From the NCBI GenBank assembly GCA_038891515.1, contig JAWAEB010000095.1, positions 1 through 5,143 on the forward strand: 5,143 nucleotides of DNA. Reading direction: 5' to 3'. This document shows, piece by piece, positions 1 to 5,143 of this stretch. Numbering within the stretch: position 1 is the stretch's first letter; every line of letters begins with the position of its first letter. The stretch is from HRBIN01 sp038891515. Its GTDB lineage: Archaea > Thermoproteota > Nitrososphaeria_A > Caldarchaeales > Caldarchaeaceae. Made by a program: the position numbers and the translations under genes. The notes under the pieces are model-generated. The model was not told the origin of the DNA, ran no database searches, and saw only the letters and a list, made by a program, of their open reading frames with translations.

Positions 1-438
1 CTGAATTAGGAGTAGGCCGCCTGTCAGGACTGTCGTAATGGCCAGGATCTTGTCTGAGAGAAGAACTCCTATGATGAATAGAATTATGCCCACCAACACG
101 CTTACGGCCAGGCCTGAACCAAGTCCCGACGCTAGGTAGTATCCTAGTATGCCCAAAGCTATCCCTATGCCGAGCTTTAGTATGAATATGCCGATAAGTC
201 CCCCCAGTATGAAGCCGACCACAGCTGCGGCGAGTGTGAGCATGCCACCCAAGTATTGGTCTAGGTACGTAGCGATGAGAAGGGCTACAGCCACGCCTCC
301 CACGATGAAGGCAAGAGCCTTAGCTATCTTCCTTCCGATGAATATCAGGGCTACAGCCACGAGGGCAAGTATGGCTAGTGGAATAACACCTGTTGACGGT
401 GGAAGAAGTGAGGCCATTATATCTAGTCCAGTTGTCAC
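1..438 (-). CDS. Multi-pass glycine-rich membrane protein, 3' end outside window (DUF4203/TMEM198-like?)
   Basis: The frame is open for exactly 146 codons from a GTG at 438 to the window edge, so the C-terminus is missing. I translated it by hand. It has a short polar N-terminus and then almost only hydrophobic segments: about residues 16-35, 39-59, 64-86, 87-104, 107-127, and a sixth starting near 131. The segments are rich in Gly and small residues, with short charged turns such as GRKIAK, YLDQY and LSDK. This layout of closely packed Gly-rich helices resembles DUF4203/TMEM198-type proteins, but that assignment is by appearance only. The GTG overlaps the TGA stop of the aminopeptidase gene by 4 bases, with a GGAGG site 10 bases upstream inside that gene, so the two are probably co-transcribed and translationally coupled. 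No enzymatic motif is visible. Function is unknown; a channel, transporter-like or scaffold role cannot be told apart. Confidence 0.8.
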   Translation of the reverse strand, partial: MTTGLDIMASLLPPSTGVIPLAILALVAVALIFIGRKIAKALAFIVGGVAVALLIATYLDQYLGGMLTLAAAVVGFILGGLIGIFILKLGIGIALGILGYYLASGLGSGLAVSVLVGIILFIIGVLLSDKILAITTVLTGGLLLIQ

Positions 439-2909
439 GCTCCCTTCCCCTCCAACCTCGCTATCCTCTCCACAAGCCTCCTATTTTCGTCTTTCACACG
501 CTCCAGCTCCTCTCTCAAAGCCTTGTATTCCAAACCCCTCTCCATATGCTCCCTAATCTTCTGCGCCGTCTCACGGGAGGCACGCCTCACCCTCTCATTT
601 ACATCTGTCTCAGCCATCCTGTCAAGGATTGGGAGGAGTCTATGATCCATCATCTCCCTTGCAGCGGATGTCACGGCCATCCTCACCCTGTCGTAAGGGT
701 CACGTGACAGGTCCTCAAGCCTCTCATAAACCTCCCTCCGAGCTGGGAACTTAGCCAGGGAGAGCGTTGCACCAATCCTCACAGTGTTAGGCCGGCCAAG
801 CCTAGTGCTTTCTAGGATTATGCGGAGGGCCTCGTCTGTGCCAAGCTCAGCTAACCCCTGAAGACACCCCACTGCGATTACATCGTTATGTGATGGTGTC
901 TGGAGATTATCCCGCAAGACAGTTTCGGAGGCCGCATCTTTGGTTGCTCCAAGACTGGCGGCTGCTTGGCTTCTCACATAATAGGATTCCATCGGATTCT
1001 TCAGAACATTGGAGAGAGCTGACACTACGGAACCATCACTTTTAAATGTCTTCAAACCATCCACGACTGACCTGCGTACCTTTGGATGCATCACCTTCTC
1101 CAAACATCTGAGGAGGGCGTCCCGAGCTTCCACACTGCCTATGGAGCCTAGGGAGTTCGCCGCCGTACTCGAGACACCCCAGAATGTGTCTGAGAGCACC
1201 GCATTCTCCAGTGACCTAACAGCTTTAGAGCCACCCATCTTTCCCAACAGCTTTGCAGCCTCAACCCGGCAACTAACATACCTACACCTCTTGAGGGCCT
1301 CAGCCATCTCTTCTAAAGTCCTCTCCACATTTGCCTCCTTAAGCAGCTTGAGATGGGGGTCCACGCACACATGCCATGGCCTGTCCTTGAGGCGGAGGAA
1401 GATTATGGATTCACGCCTATCCAGTGGAATCATCACCGGTATAGCTTCATTGTCGGTGTTAATTATAACCTCCAAACCCATCGCGTATGTGTCAGGCGCG
1501 TCCTCACCCTGCTCCTGCTTGACGGTAAGCCTGAGTGTAGACTCCCTCTCATCCCACCTGTATGTGACCCCCAGTATTGGATGACCTGCAGAGTATATGA
1601 ACTGGTCGAAGAACCACTCTAGATGCCTACCTGAAGATTCTTCGAGGGCCTTCCTCAAATCTTCCGTGTCAGCAGTGCTGTATGCATGTCTCCTGATGAA
1701 TAAGTTTAGACCGTGCCAGAAGGCGTCATCCCCCAAAAACTGTCTCAGAGAGTGAAGTATCAACCCACCCTTGGGGTAGGCATGCCTGTCGAAGAGCTCC
1801 TCGGGATACTTGTAAACCCTCATCACGACAGGCCTCGAATATCTTTTGTGATGCTCCTCTAAATATGACTGGAGGTCGTTGAGAAGCTCGTATATGAACT
1901 CGTCGTCACCTCTGTCCCTCTGGACATATAGGTTTTCGAGATATGTGGCGAATGATTCGTTGAGCCAGATGTGGGACCAGTCCCTGCATGTGACCAAATC
2001 CCCAAACCACTGGTGGGCGAGTTCATGGGCGACGAGGGGGTCGCTGGAGAAATCCATGTGGGCGTGGTCGTCGTGGAGTGTCAGCTCTGTGAGCGTTGCG
2101 ACAGTTGTGTTCTCCATGCCGCCCACTACAAACTCTGGAACACATACTTGTGTGTAGGTTTTGAATGGGTATGGGATGCCGGTGAGTTGTGCGAAGAATT
2201 TCATCATGTCGGCGGTTTTGGAGAAGCTATTGGGGATTAGTCCCTTCATACCCTTGGGAACGTAGAAGATGAGTCTAACCCCATCCACCTCTGCCTCCTC
2301 CTTCTCAAATATGCCTGCCACAAATGAGATGAGGTATGGTGAGTGGGGTTTCTCCATACGGTAGTGCCAGATAGACTCATTTGTCGTCTCCCTAATCTCC
2401 ACCAAGTCGCCGTTGGACACTACGGTGAAATCCTTGGGAACCGTTGCAATCAGCTCAGTAGTGAACTTCATGTTGGGATAGTCGTAGATAGGCATCCATC
2501 GCCTATGATACTCCGGCTCTCCCTGACTATACACCATTGGAGTCCTGTTGGGATAGTCCCTGTCAGGTAGGATGAAGTATAAACCTGCTCGAGGCTTAGC
2601 CCTGTACCTTATGGTGATGTTATGTTCACGGCCTGGTGTCGTCCTCACTACGAGTATCCTACCATCATAGCTGTGTGAGAGATCGTCCGTACCGACCACG
2701 GTCTCAATCTCAATTTCGTAGGCGTCAAGCTCCACTACACCATCCGACGAGACCAATGTAATTGTTGCCTCACCCTCTATCGTCCTCTCATCTAAGATGG
2801 GTTTCACACTGAGCCTGTAGTGCTTTATGTTGAATTTGGGCTCACGGGGATATTGTGGCCGGTAGTCAGGGAATGAGAAGTTCCTGCCCAACCTAATATA
2901 ATGCTGCAT
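435..2909 (-). CDS. M1-family zinc aminopeptidase with C-terminal HEAT repeats
   Basis: This 824-residue protein is predicted to remove N-terminal amino acids from peptides. The M1 layout is complete. The N-terminal beta domain carries the family-type SQGEPEYHRRW segment (Gln near 129). The substrate-binding GGMEN loop is at 263-267. The zinc site HELAH is at 295-299, with the third ligand Glu 318 in WLNESF, which gives HExxH-x18-E. The probable catalytic Tyr is at 378 in HAYPKGG. A small beta domain follows to about 520. About eight alpha-helical HEAT-type repeats of roughly 30 residues then run from about 547 to 790 in place of the usual aminopeptidase N helical domain, and residues 788-824 form a charged coiled coil. 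No signal peptide or membrane segment is seen, so it is probably cytosolic. The frame extends 60 codons further upstream, but I chose the ATG at 2909: it lies about 28 bases from a TATA box, and the family-like sequence begins right after it. It overlaps the membrane protein gene downstream. Confidence 0.95.
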   Translation of the reverse strand: MQHYIRLGRNFSFPDYRPQYPREPKFNIKHYRLSVKPILDERTIEGEATITLVSSDGVVELDAYEIEIETVVGTDDLSHSYDGRILVVRTTPGREHNITIRYRAKPRAGLYFILPDRDYPNRTPMVYSQGEPEYHRRWMPIYDYPNMKFTTELIATVPKDFTVVSNGDLVEIRETTNESIWHYRMEKPHSPYLISFVAGIFEKEEAEVDGVRLIFYVPKGMKGLIPNSFSKTADMMKFFAQLTGIPYPFKTYTQVCVPEFVVGGMENTTVATLTELTLHDDHAHMDFSSDPLVAHELAHQWFGDLVTCRDWSHIWLNESFATYLENLYVQRDRGDDEFIYELLNDLQSYLEEHHKRYSRPVVMRVYKYPEELFDRHAYPKGGLILHSLRQFLGDDAFWHGLNLFIRRHAYSTADTEDLRKALEESSGRHLEWFFDQFIYSAGHPILGVTYRWDERESTLRLTVKQEQGEDAPDTYAMGLEVIINTDNEAIPVMIPLDRRESIIFLRLKDRPWHVCVDPHLKLLKEANVERTLEEMAEALKRCRYVSCRVEAAKLLGKMGGSKAVRSLENAVLSDTFWGVSSTAANSLGSIGSVEARDALLRCLEKVMHPKVRRSVVDGLKTFKSDGSVVSALSNVLKNPMESYYVRSQAAASLGATKDAASETVLRDNLQTPSHNDVIAVGCLQGLAELGTDEALRIILESTRLGRPNTVRIGATLSLAKFPARREVYERLEDLSRDPYDRVRMAVTSAAREMMDHRLLPILDRMAETDVNERVRRASRETAQKIREHMERGLEYKALREELERVKDENRRLVERIARLEGKGA
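447..453 (-). promoter_or_regulatory. Shine-Dalgarno site for the membrane protein gene
   Basis: On the minus strand the bases read GGAGGGG, ending 8 bases before the GTG at 438 (10 bases if only GGAGG is counted). It lies inside the last codons of the aminopeptidase gene (Leu-Glu-Gly-Lys-Gly-Ala). It supports the GTG at 438, rather than a downstream ATG, as the start of the membrane protein. It also fits the pattern that internal operon genes here use Shine-Dalgarno initiation while first genes look leaderless. Confidence 0.65.
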
Positions 2910-2932
2910 GGTACGCTGAGTTGATTGTGACA

Positions 2933-2943
2933 CCTTATAAAGG
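2933..2943. promoter_or_regulatory. Near-palindromic TATA box of a divergent promoter
   Basis: The top strand reads CCTTATAAAGG and the bottom CCTTTATAAGG, so each strand shows a good archaeal TATA box at the same place. For the aminopeptidase the box centre is about 28 bases from the ATG at 2909, which predicts a leaderless or nearly leaderless mRNA. For the plus-strand small genes the same box predicts a transcript start near 2964 and a leader of about 33 bases before the TTG at 2997. No clear BRE element was recognised on either side, so the preferred direction cannot be judged by eye. Confidence 0.65.
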
Positions 2944-2996
2944 TCCACTGTAAAGGTAGGGCGTTGACAGCTACCATCCAGGGGCTGTGAGGCGAG

Positions 2997-3203
2997 TTGG
3001 GGAGTAGATACTTGGAAGTTGCTAGAAGGTTCTTGGAGTCTAAGTATGGAAAGTGCAATATAGAATTCTCCCAAGTTTATGAGTATCATGAGTATGTGGA
3101 GGTGTCGGGAACCATCAGGCTGGAGGGGGACAGGAATTTAAGGCGGTTCACCCTGAAGATCGAGACCGATAGTTTATTAGTTAAGGGTTATGGGATGAGG
3201 TAG
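2997..3203 (+). CDS. Small protein of unknown function (68 aa, TTG start)
   Basis: I do not recognise this protein. Its N-terminal half has an amphipathic helix (SRYLEVARRFLESKYG). It is followed by alternating residues typical of three beta strands, around 21-30, 33-42 and 48-66, giving an alpha-beta-beta-beta pattern. It is near-neutral, slightly basic, with a single Cys at 20 and no signal peptide or membrane segment. The start must be a TTG: an in-frame stop lies at 2988-2990, and the only Met codon is the penultimate residue. A GAGG stands 4 bases upstream of the TTG at 2997, a short spacing. Later in-frame TTG codons at 3012 and 3033 are alternatives. The stop lies 7 bases before the next ATG, and the ribosome site of that gene overlaps this gene's end, so the pair is probably one operon. 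Reality of the gene rests on its protein-like composition, promoter and coupling. Confidence 0.65.
   Translation: MGSRYLEVARRFLESKYGKCNIEFSQVYEYHEYVEVSGTIRLEGDRNLRRFTLKIETDSLLVKGYGMR
3197..3201 (+). promoter_or_regulatory. Shine-Dalgarno site for the 90-aa gene
   Basis: GAGGT matches the archaeal anti-Shine-Dalgarno complement and ends 9 bases before the ATG at 3211. It overlaps the last sense codon and stop of the 68-aa gene, which suggests translational coupling of the two small genes. Confidence 0.6.
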
Positions 3204-3210
3204 TGGGCAG

Positions 3211-3483
3211 ATGTCGGAGATAGAATTGATGGAAAAGCTAGAGTACCTCTACTCCATAGTCAACAGGGCTAGGTTCTATGAGAGCTTGGGTGACATGGAT
3301 GGTGCTGAGAAGCTAAGGCATGAATATAAGACTCTGGCTAAGGAGTTGAGGTTGTCAGAAGAGGAGGTGGAGGCCATGGCTGATGAACTTGATGACTATT
3401 ATGTTGCGGGCAAGTCCTCATACGAGTCCGACACACCGCTGGACCACTGGCTCTCGGTGGTAGTTAAGCGCTTCAGCCCCTAG
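3211..3483 (+). CDS. Small acidic helical protein of unknown function (90 aa)
   Basis: I do not recognise this protein. It is rich in Glu and Asp and looks almost entirely helical. One helix covers about residues 2-25 (MSEIELMEKLEYLYSIVNR onward). A turn at GDMDG (27-31) leads to a second helix at about 32-46. A third, strongly acidic helix follows (LSEEEVEAMADELDDYY, about 48-64). The tail is less regular and ends DHWLSVVVKRFSP. It has no Cys, signal peptide or membrane segment, so it is probably a cytosolic, helix-bundle or partner-binding protein. The ATG start is supported by a GAGGT site 9 bases upstream. It is the second gene of a probable operon with the 68-aa protein. Its stop overlaps by 11 bases the 3' end of the sugar dehydrogenase gene on the opposite strand, which supports both ends being real. 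Confidence 0.8.
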   Translation: MSEIELMEKLEYLYSIVNRARFYESLGDMDGAEKLRHEYKTLAKELRLSEEEVEAMADELDDYYVAGKSSYESDTPLDHWLSVVVKRFSP

Positions 3484-4576
3484 GTGCGATTCTGACTATC
3501 TTGTCATCGTTTTGAGCTGGAACACCACGACCATCCCTGTTGCTGGTCAATACATAGAGCGCGCCGTCCGGCCCTTCCACCACATCCCTCAGCCTACCCA
3601 GCCGTGACTTCAGGAGTTTCTCATGCATCTCAACCCTGTTTTCCTGCCCTAAGACTACTCTGTGGAGATGCTCACCTCTTAAGGTGGCGAAGAACAGGTT
3701 ACCACTCCATTCATACATCAGTTTGCCATGGTAGAATGAACAGCCTGAAGGGGCCCAAGTTTCACCACCACTGTGGAGCAGGGGGCTCACATATGGTTCC
3801 CTCTTCTCGTCTCCCACAATTTCTGGCCAGCCGTAGTTTCCTCCAGGTACTATTATGTTGAGTTCGTCATTGGCGAATCTACCGCCCTCTCCGGTAGGGC
3901 CATGCTCAGTGGAGAAGAGTAAGTTGGTTTCCCGCTGCCAGGAAATCCCTTGTGGATTCCTATGACCTAAGGAGAATATGGCGGAATTTGGGAAAGGATT
4001 ATCTGCTGGTATGCCGCCATCACGTTTGAGGCGCAGGATCTTTCCAGCCAGAGACCCTACGTTCTGGGCCGTCCTAGAATCTCCTGCGTCACCGGTTGTG
4101 ATATACAAAAGGCCGTCAGGCCCAATTCCAATTCTTCCACCGTCATGTATATTGGCTCCGGGGATTCCGTCCACTATTACCACCTCATCACCGAGTCCCC
4201 CGCCGTAGGTGAACGATGACACCCTATTGGTTAGGACAGCCCCCGCCCTGTATGTATAGTAGAGGAATAGCCTCTCATCCCAAACGGCCACACCTAGAAG
4301 ACCCGCCTCTCCCACAGCTGCTACATCGACCAGCCCAAGATTCTCCACCCTACCTGAATTTAGGTCCAAAAGCCTGACCGCCCCCCTCCTCTCTGTGAAG
4401 ACGGCCTCATTAGTATTGAGAAAAACTAGCGACCAAGGCACCGACAGGTTAGAGGACACAACCTCTACAGCAAACCCCTCAGCCATAGGTTCACTTCTCC
4501 TCAAGCCCAAGTATGCGAGGGCTCCCACTCCTAGACCAGCTGTGAGATATAGTGCCTGACGCCTACTAACCTTCAC
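3473..4576 (-). CDS. PQQ-type aldose (glucose/sorbosone) dehydrogenase with Tat-like N-terminal anchor
   Basis: This 367-residue protein belongs to the soluble glucose/sorbosone dehydrogenase family, six-bladed beta-propellers that oxidise the C1 of aldoses using PQQ and calcium. Family marks in order are the VPWSLVFL strand with FTERRG (about 46-65) and IHDGGRIGIGPDGLLYITTG, whose His 144 matches the catalytic base. AQN..SLAGKILRL, DNPF and GHRNPQG follow, with Arg 206 and Asn 207 in the PQQ/substrate site. EHGP (224-227), DELN, NYGWP (247-251), GETWAPSG (271-278) and RLRDVVEGPDGALYVL, with Arg 328 and 330, complete the set. The N-terminus KVSRRQALYL plus a hydrophobic stretch (about 8-25) is a twin-arginine-like signal or anchor, so it should act outside the membrane. 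No lipobox Cys is seen. I chose the GTG at 4576, about 24 bases from a TATA box. An in-frame GTG at 4651, behind a GAGGAG, would add 25 residues and is less likely. The cofactor is inferred from the family. No PQQ synthesis genes are in view. Confidence 0.92.
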   Translation of the reverse strand: MKVSRRQALYLTAGLGVGALAYLGLRRSEPMAEGFAVEVVSSNLSVPWSLVFLNTNEAVFTERRGAVRLLDLNSGRVENLGLVDVAAVGEAGLLGVAVWDERLFLYYTYRAGAVLTNRVSSFTYGGGLGDEVVIVDGIPGANIHDGGRIGIGPDGLLYITTGDAGDSRTAQNVGSLAGKILRLKRDGGIPADNPFPNSAIFSLGHRNPQGISWQRETNLLFSTEHGPTGEGGRFANDELNIIVPGGNYGWPEIVGDEKREPYVSPLLHSGGETWAPSGCSFYHGKLMYEWSGNLFFATLRGEHLHRVVLGQENRVEMHEKLLKSRLGRLRDVVEGPDGALYVLTSNRDGRGVPAQNDDKIVRIAPRG

Positions 4577-4593
4577 AAGTCCACAAAGGCAAT

Positions 4594-4604
4594 GATATAA
4601 AAAA
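4594..4604 (-). promoter_or_regulatory. TATA box of the sugar dehydrogenase gene
   Basis: The minus strand reads TTTTTTATATC, centred near 4600, about 24 bases before the GTG at 4576. An archaeal transcript should therefore start on or next to that GTG, giving a leaderless mRNA. The box lies inside the 25-codon upstream extension of the frame, which argues against the longer protein form. Confidence 0.6.
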
Positions 4605-4652
4605 GGATTGTCCAAGATCCATTGCCCAACGACTTCATCTCTAAAAACCACG

Positions 4653-4675
4653 AGGTCTCCTCAACACAGGTCTCC
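4653..4675. repeat. Short direct repeat AGGTCTCC, two copies 15 bases apart
   Basis: AGGTCTCC occurs at 4653-4660 and 4668-4675. The copies lie about 50-75 bases upstream of the dehydrogenase TATA box, a possible activator position, but the two copies are short and could be chance. On the minus strand the nearer copy overlaps the ribosome-site-like GAGGAG in front of the alternative GTG at 4651. Confidence 0.35.
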
Positions 4676-4685
4676 AACTACTTTC

Positions 4686-4701
4686 ACGTCATACCTGACG
4701 T
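4686..4701. repeat. Perfect hairpin or operator-like inverted repeat ACGTCA-TACC-TGACGT
   Basis: The two 6-base arms at 4686-4691 and 4696-4701 are perfectly complementary around a 4-base spacer. The site lies about 85 bases upstream of the dehydrogenase TATA box. It could be a dimeric regulator site or a small RNA hairpin. No T-run follows on either strand, so it is not a typical terminator. Confidence 0.4.
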
Positions 4702-4878
4702 CCTCACTATTGTTGGTTCCTCTCCGCCGACCGCTCACCACAAACCCCCAAACCAATTTGAAACATTTTTGAACGTCTAGTTGGTTGATCGCTTGGCTGG
4801 TAGACGGGCTTAGGATATATATCATCCCATTCAAAAGACAAGACCTCTGACAAATGTCTTAACCCAGCTATAACATAA

Positions 4879-4953
4879 GAGCATGTTTCAAAAATGCTCG
4901 GGATGCCGAGAATCACATGAAAATCCGCGATTTGGAGGGTTTGAAACATGCTC
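4879..4953. mobile_element. MITE-like element, 75 bp, 14-bp terminal inverted repeats, TAA target duplication
   Basis: The left end GAGCATGTTTCAAA (4879-4892) is the exact reverse complement of the right end TTTGAAACATGCTC (4940-4953). Both ends are flanked directly by TAA (4876-4878 and 4954-4956), which looks like a 3-bp target duplication. The 47-base interior encodes nothing convincing and can fold into two more hairpins: CTCGG/CCGAG (4897-4901 with 4906-4910) and AAATC/GATTT (4921-4925 with 4929-4933). The whole element could therefore form a three-way junction. GAG-initial ends with a TGTT..AAA run and short TA-containing duplications are reminiscent of IS5-type elements, but the family is an inference. 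The alternative is a structured non-coding RNA or a transcription-terminating stem. Confidence 0.6.
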
Positions 4954-4998
4954 TAAGTCACGGGGTATATGCATACAAGGTGGACCATCTTCCAGATT

Positions 4999-5010
4999 GG
5001 CTCTGTTAGC
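4999..5010. other. Possible insertion-sequence end (GGCTCTGTTAGC)
   Basis: GGCTCTGTT resembles the conserved start of IS6-family terminal repeats (GG..CTGTTGCAAA type). It lies just outside the stop codon of the possible gene fragment entering from the right, which is where an element end would be expected. The match covers only about nine bases, the partner repeat would be outside the window, and GCTTAAGC at 5009-5016 is a palindrome that could account for part of the pattern. Confidence 0.2.
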
Positions 5011-5142
5011 TTAAGCCATTTTTATCACCCCTTTTATGCTTCCCATCAAACTTAGTGTCTCTGGCTGGCTGAAAAGCTGGAATAGGTTGAGCCATCTCCA
5101 TACATGTCCTAGGGTACAGTTCTTCCTCCTGCATGGGTAGTG
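5011..5142 (-). CDS. Possible C-terminal fragment of a gene entering from the right edge (43 aa)
   Basis: On the minus strand a frame is open from the window edge to a TAA at 5011-5013. The 43 residues start HYPCRRKNC, continue GHVWRWLNLFQLF, and end SIKGVIKMA. The mixture of aromatic, basic and hydrophobic residues and the AGG, ATA and CTA codons look like real protein, and the WRWLNLF stretch is reminiscent of transposase C-termini; no family is recognised. A second minus frame is also open from the edge to a stop at 5006-5008, so the choice of frame is uncertain. There is no start within the window. Confidence 0.35.
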   Translation of the reverse strand, partial: HYPCRRKNCTLGHVWRWLNLFQLFSQPETLSLMGSIKGVIKMA

Positions 5143-5143
5143 G

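Larger units (their letters stand above)
4605..4875. other. Intergenic region without a supported gene
   Basis: I find no convincing coding frame here on either strand. It contains the upstream side of the dehydrogenase promoter, a pair of 8-base direct repeats, a perfect 6-bp hairpin, an isolated copy of a 10-base word shared with the MITE-like element, and an AT palindrome GATATATATC at 4814-4823 that could act as a TATA box in either direction. A weak inverted repeat, aagaca/tgtctt, lies at 4835-4840 and 4855-4860. Base composition is mixed, with runs that differ from the flanking genes. Confidence 0.5.

Noticed and set aside
149..2570. Several plus-strand open frames opposite the aminopeptidase and the membrane protein
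   Set aside because: They are antisense shadows rich in Ser, Pro and His with no family features and no promoter or ribosome site. The minus-strand proteins are strongly supported.
2910..3089. A 60-codon N-terminal extension of the aminopeptidase up to 3089
   Set aside because: It would run through the TATA box and into the plus-strand small gene, and it has no family-like sequence. The ATG at 2909 fits the promoter and the family.
3604..4208. Plus-strand open frames opposite the sugar dehydrogenase
   Set aside because: They are shadows of a gene with clear conserved motifs on the other strand, and their low-complexity Pro/Ser content is typical of antisense frames.
4577..4651. A 25-codon extension of the sugar dehydrogenase from a GTG at 4651 with a GAGGAG upstream
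   Set aside because: The TATA box falls inside it, and it would place a long segment before the twin-arginine motif. It is kept only as an alternative start.
4707..4949. An 80-codon minus-strand frame with an ATG at 4949
   Set aside because: It starts inside the right inverted repeat of the MITE-like element and has no ribosome site or well-spaced TATA box. Much of it is encoded by the repeat arms, and its composition is not convincing.
4878..4954. The folded 77-base unit as a tRNA gene
   Set aside because: It has three stems but no T-loop or anticodon-arm consensus, and its closing stem is 15 bp instead of 7. A mobile element or other RNA fits better.
5038..5140. A 34-codon plus-strand frame starting at an ATG near 5038
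   Set aside because: It is short, lacks correct promoter spacing and a ribosome site, and lies opposite the more protein-like minus frame.

Overview
The window looks archaeal, and its features would fit a thermophilic lineage of the Thaumarchaeota/Aigarchaeota kind; that placement is an inference from gene content and style, not a database result. The archaeal evidence is in the control signals. TATA-like boxes sit about 25-30 bases in front of start codons with almost no 5' leader, Shine-Dalgarno sites appear only in front of genes inside operons, and AGG, ATA and CTA codons are common. Base composition is close to balanced.

Layout from left to right. (1) On the minus strand, positions 2909 down to 435 encode an 824-residue M1-family zinc aminopeptidase with a HEAT-repeat C-terminal domain and a terminal coiled coil. 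It overlaps by 4 bases (GTGA) a glycine-rich multi-pass membrane protein that runs off the left edge (438 to 1). (2) At 2910-2996 lies a compact divergent promoter with one near-palindromic TATA box. To the right it probably drives a two-gene plus-strand operon of unknown small proteins: 68 residues with a TTG start, and 90 acidic helical residues. (3) The second small gene overlaps tail-to-tail by 11 bases with a minus-strand gene (4576 to 3473). That gene encodes a PQQ-type sugar dehydrogenase (glucose/sorbosone dehydrogenase beta-propeller) with a twin-arginine-like N-terminal anchor and its own leaderless TATA promoter. (4) From about 4605 to the right edge there is no confident complete gene. 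This stretch contains short repeats, a perfect hairpin and a 75-bp MITE-like element with 14-bp terminal inverted repeats and a TAA target duplication. At the extreme right it holds a possible C-terminal gene fragment that could belong to an insertion sequence.

The genes do not form one obvious pathway. The aminopeptidase looks cytosolic (no signal peptide) and is translationally coupled to a membrane protein. The sugar dehydrogenase is predicted to work outside the membrane, feeding electrons from aldose oxidation to the respiratory chain. The two small proteins are unrecognised. The right-hand region looks like an accessory, mobile-element landing zone. No RNA genes, CRISPR arrays or obvious novel defence system were seen.
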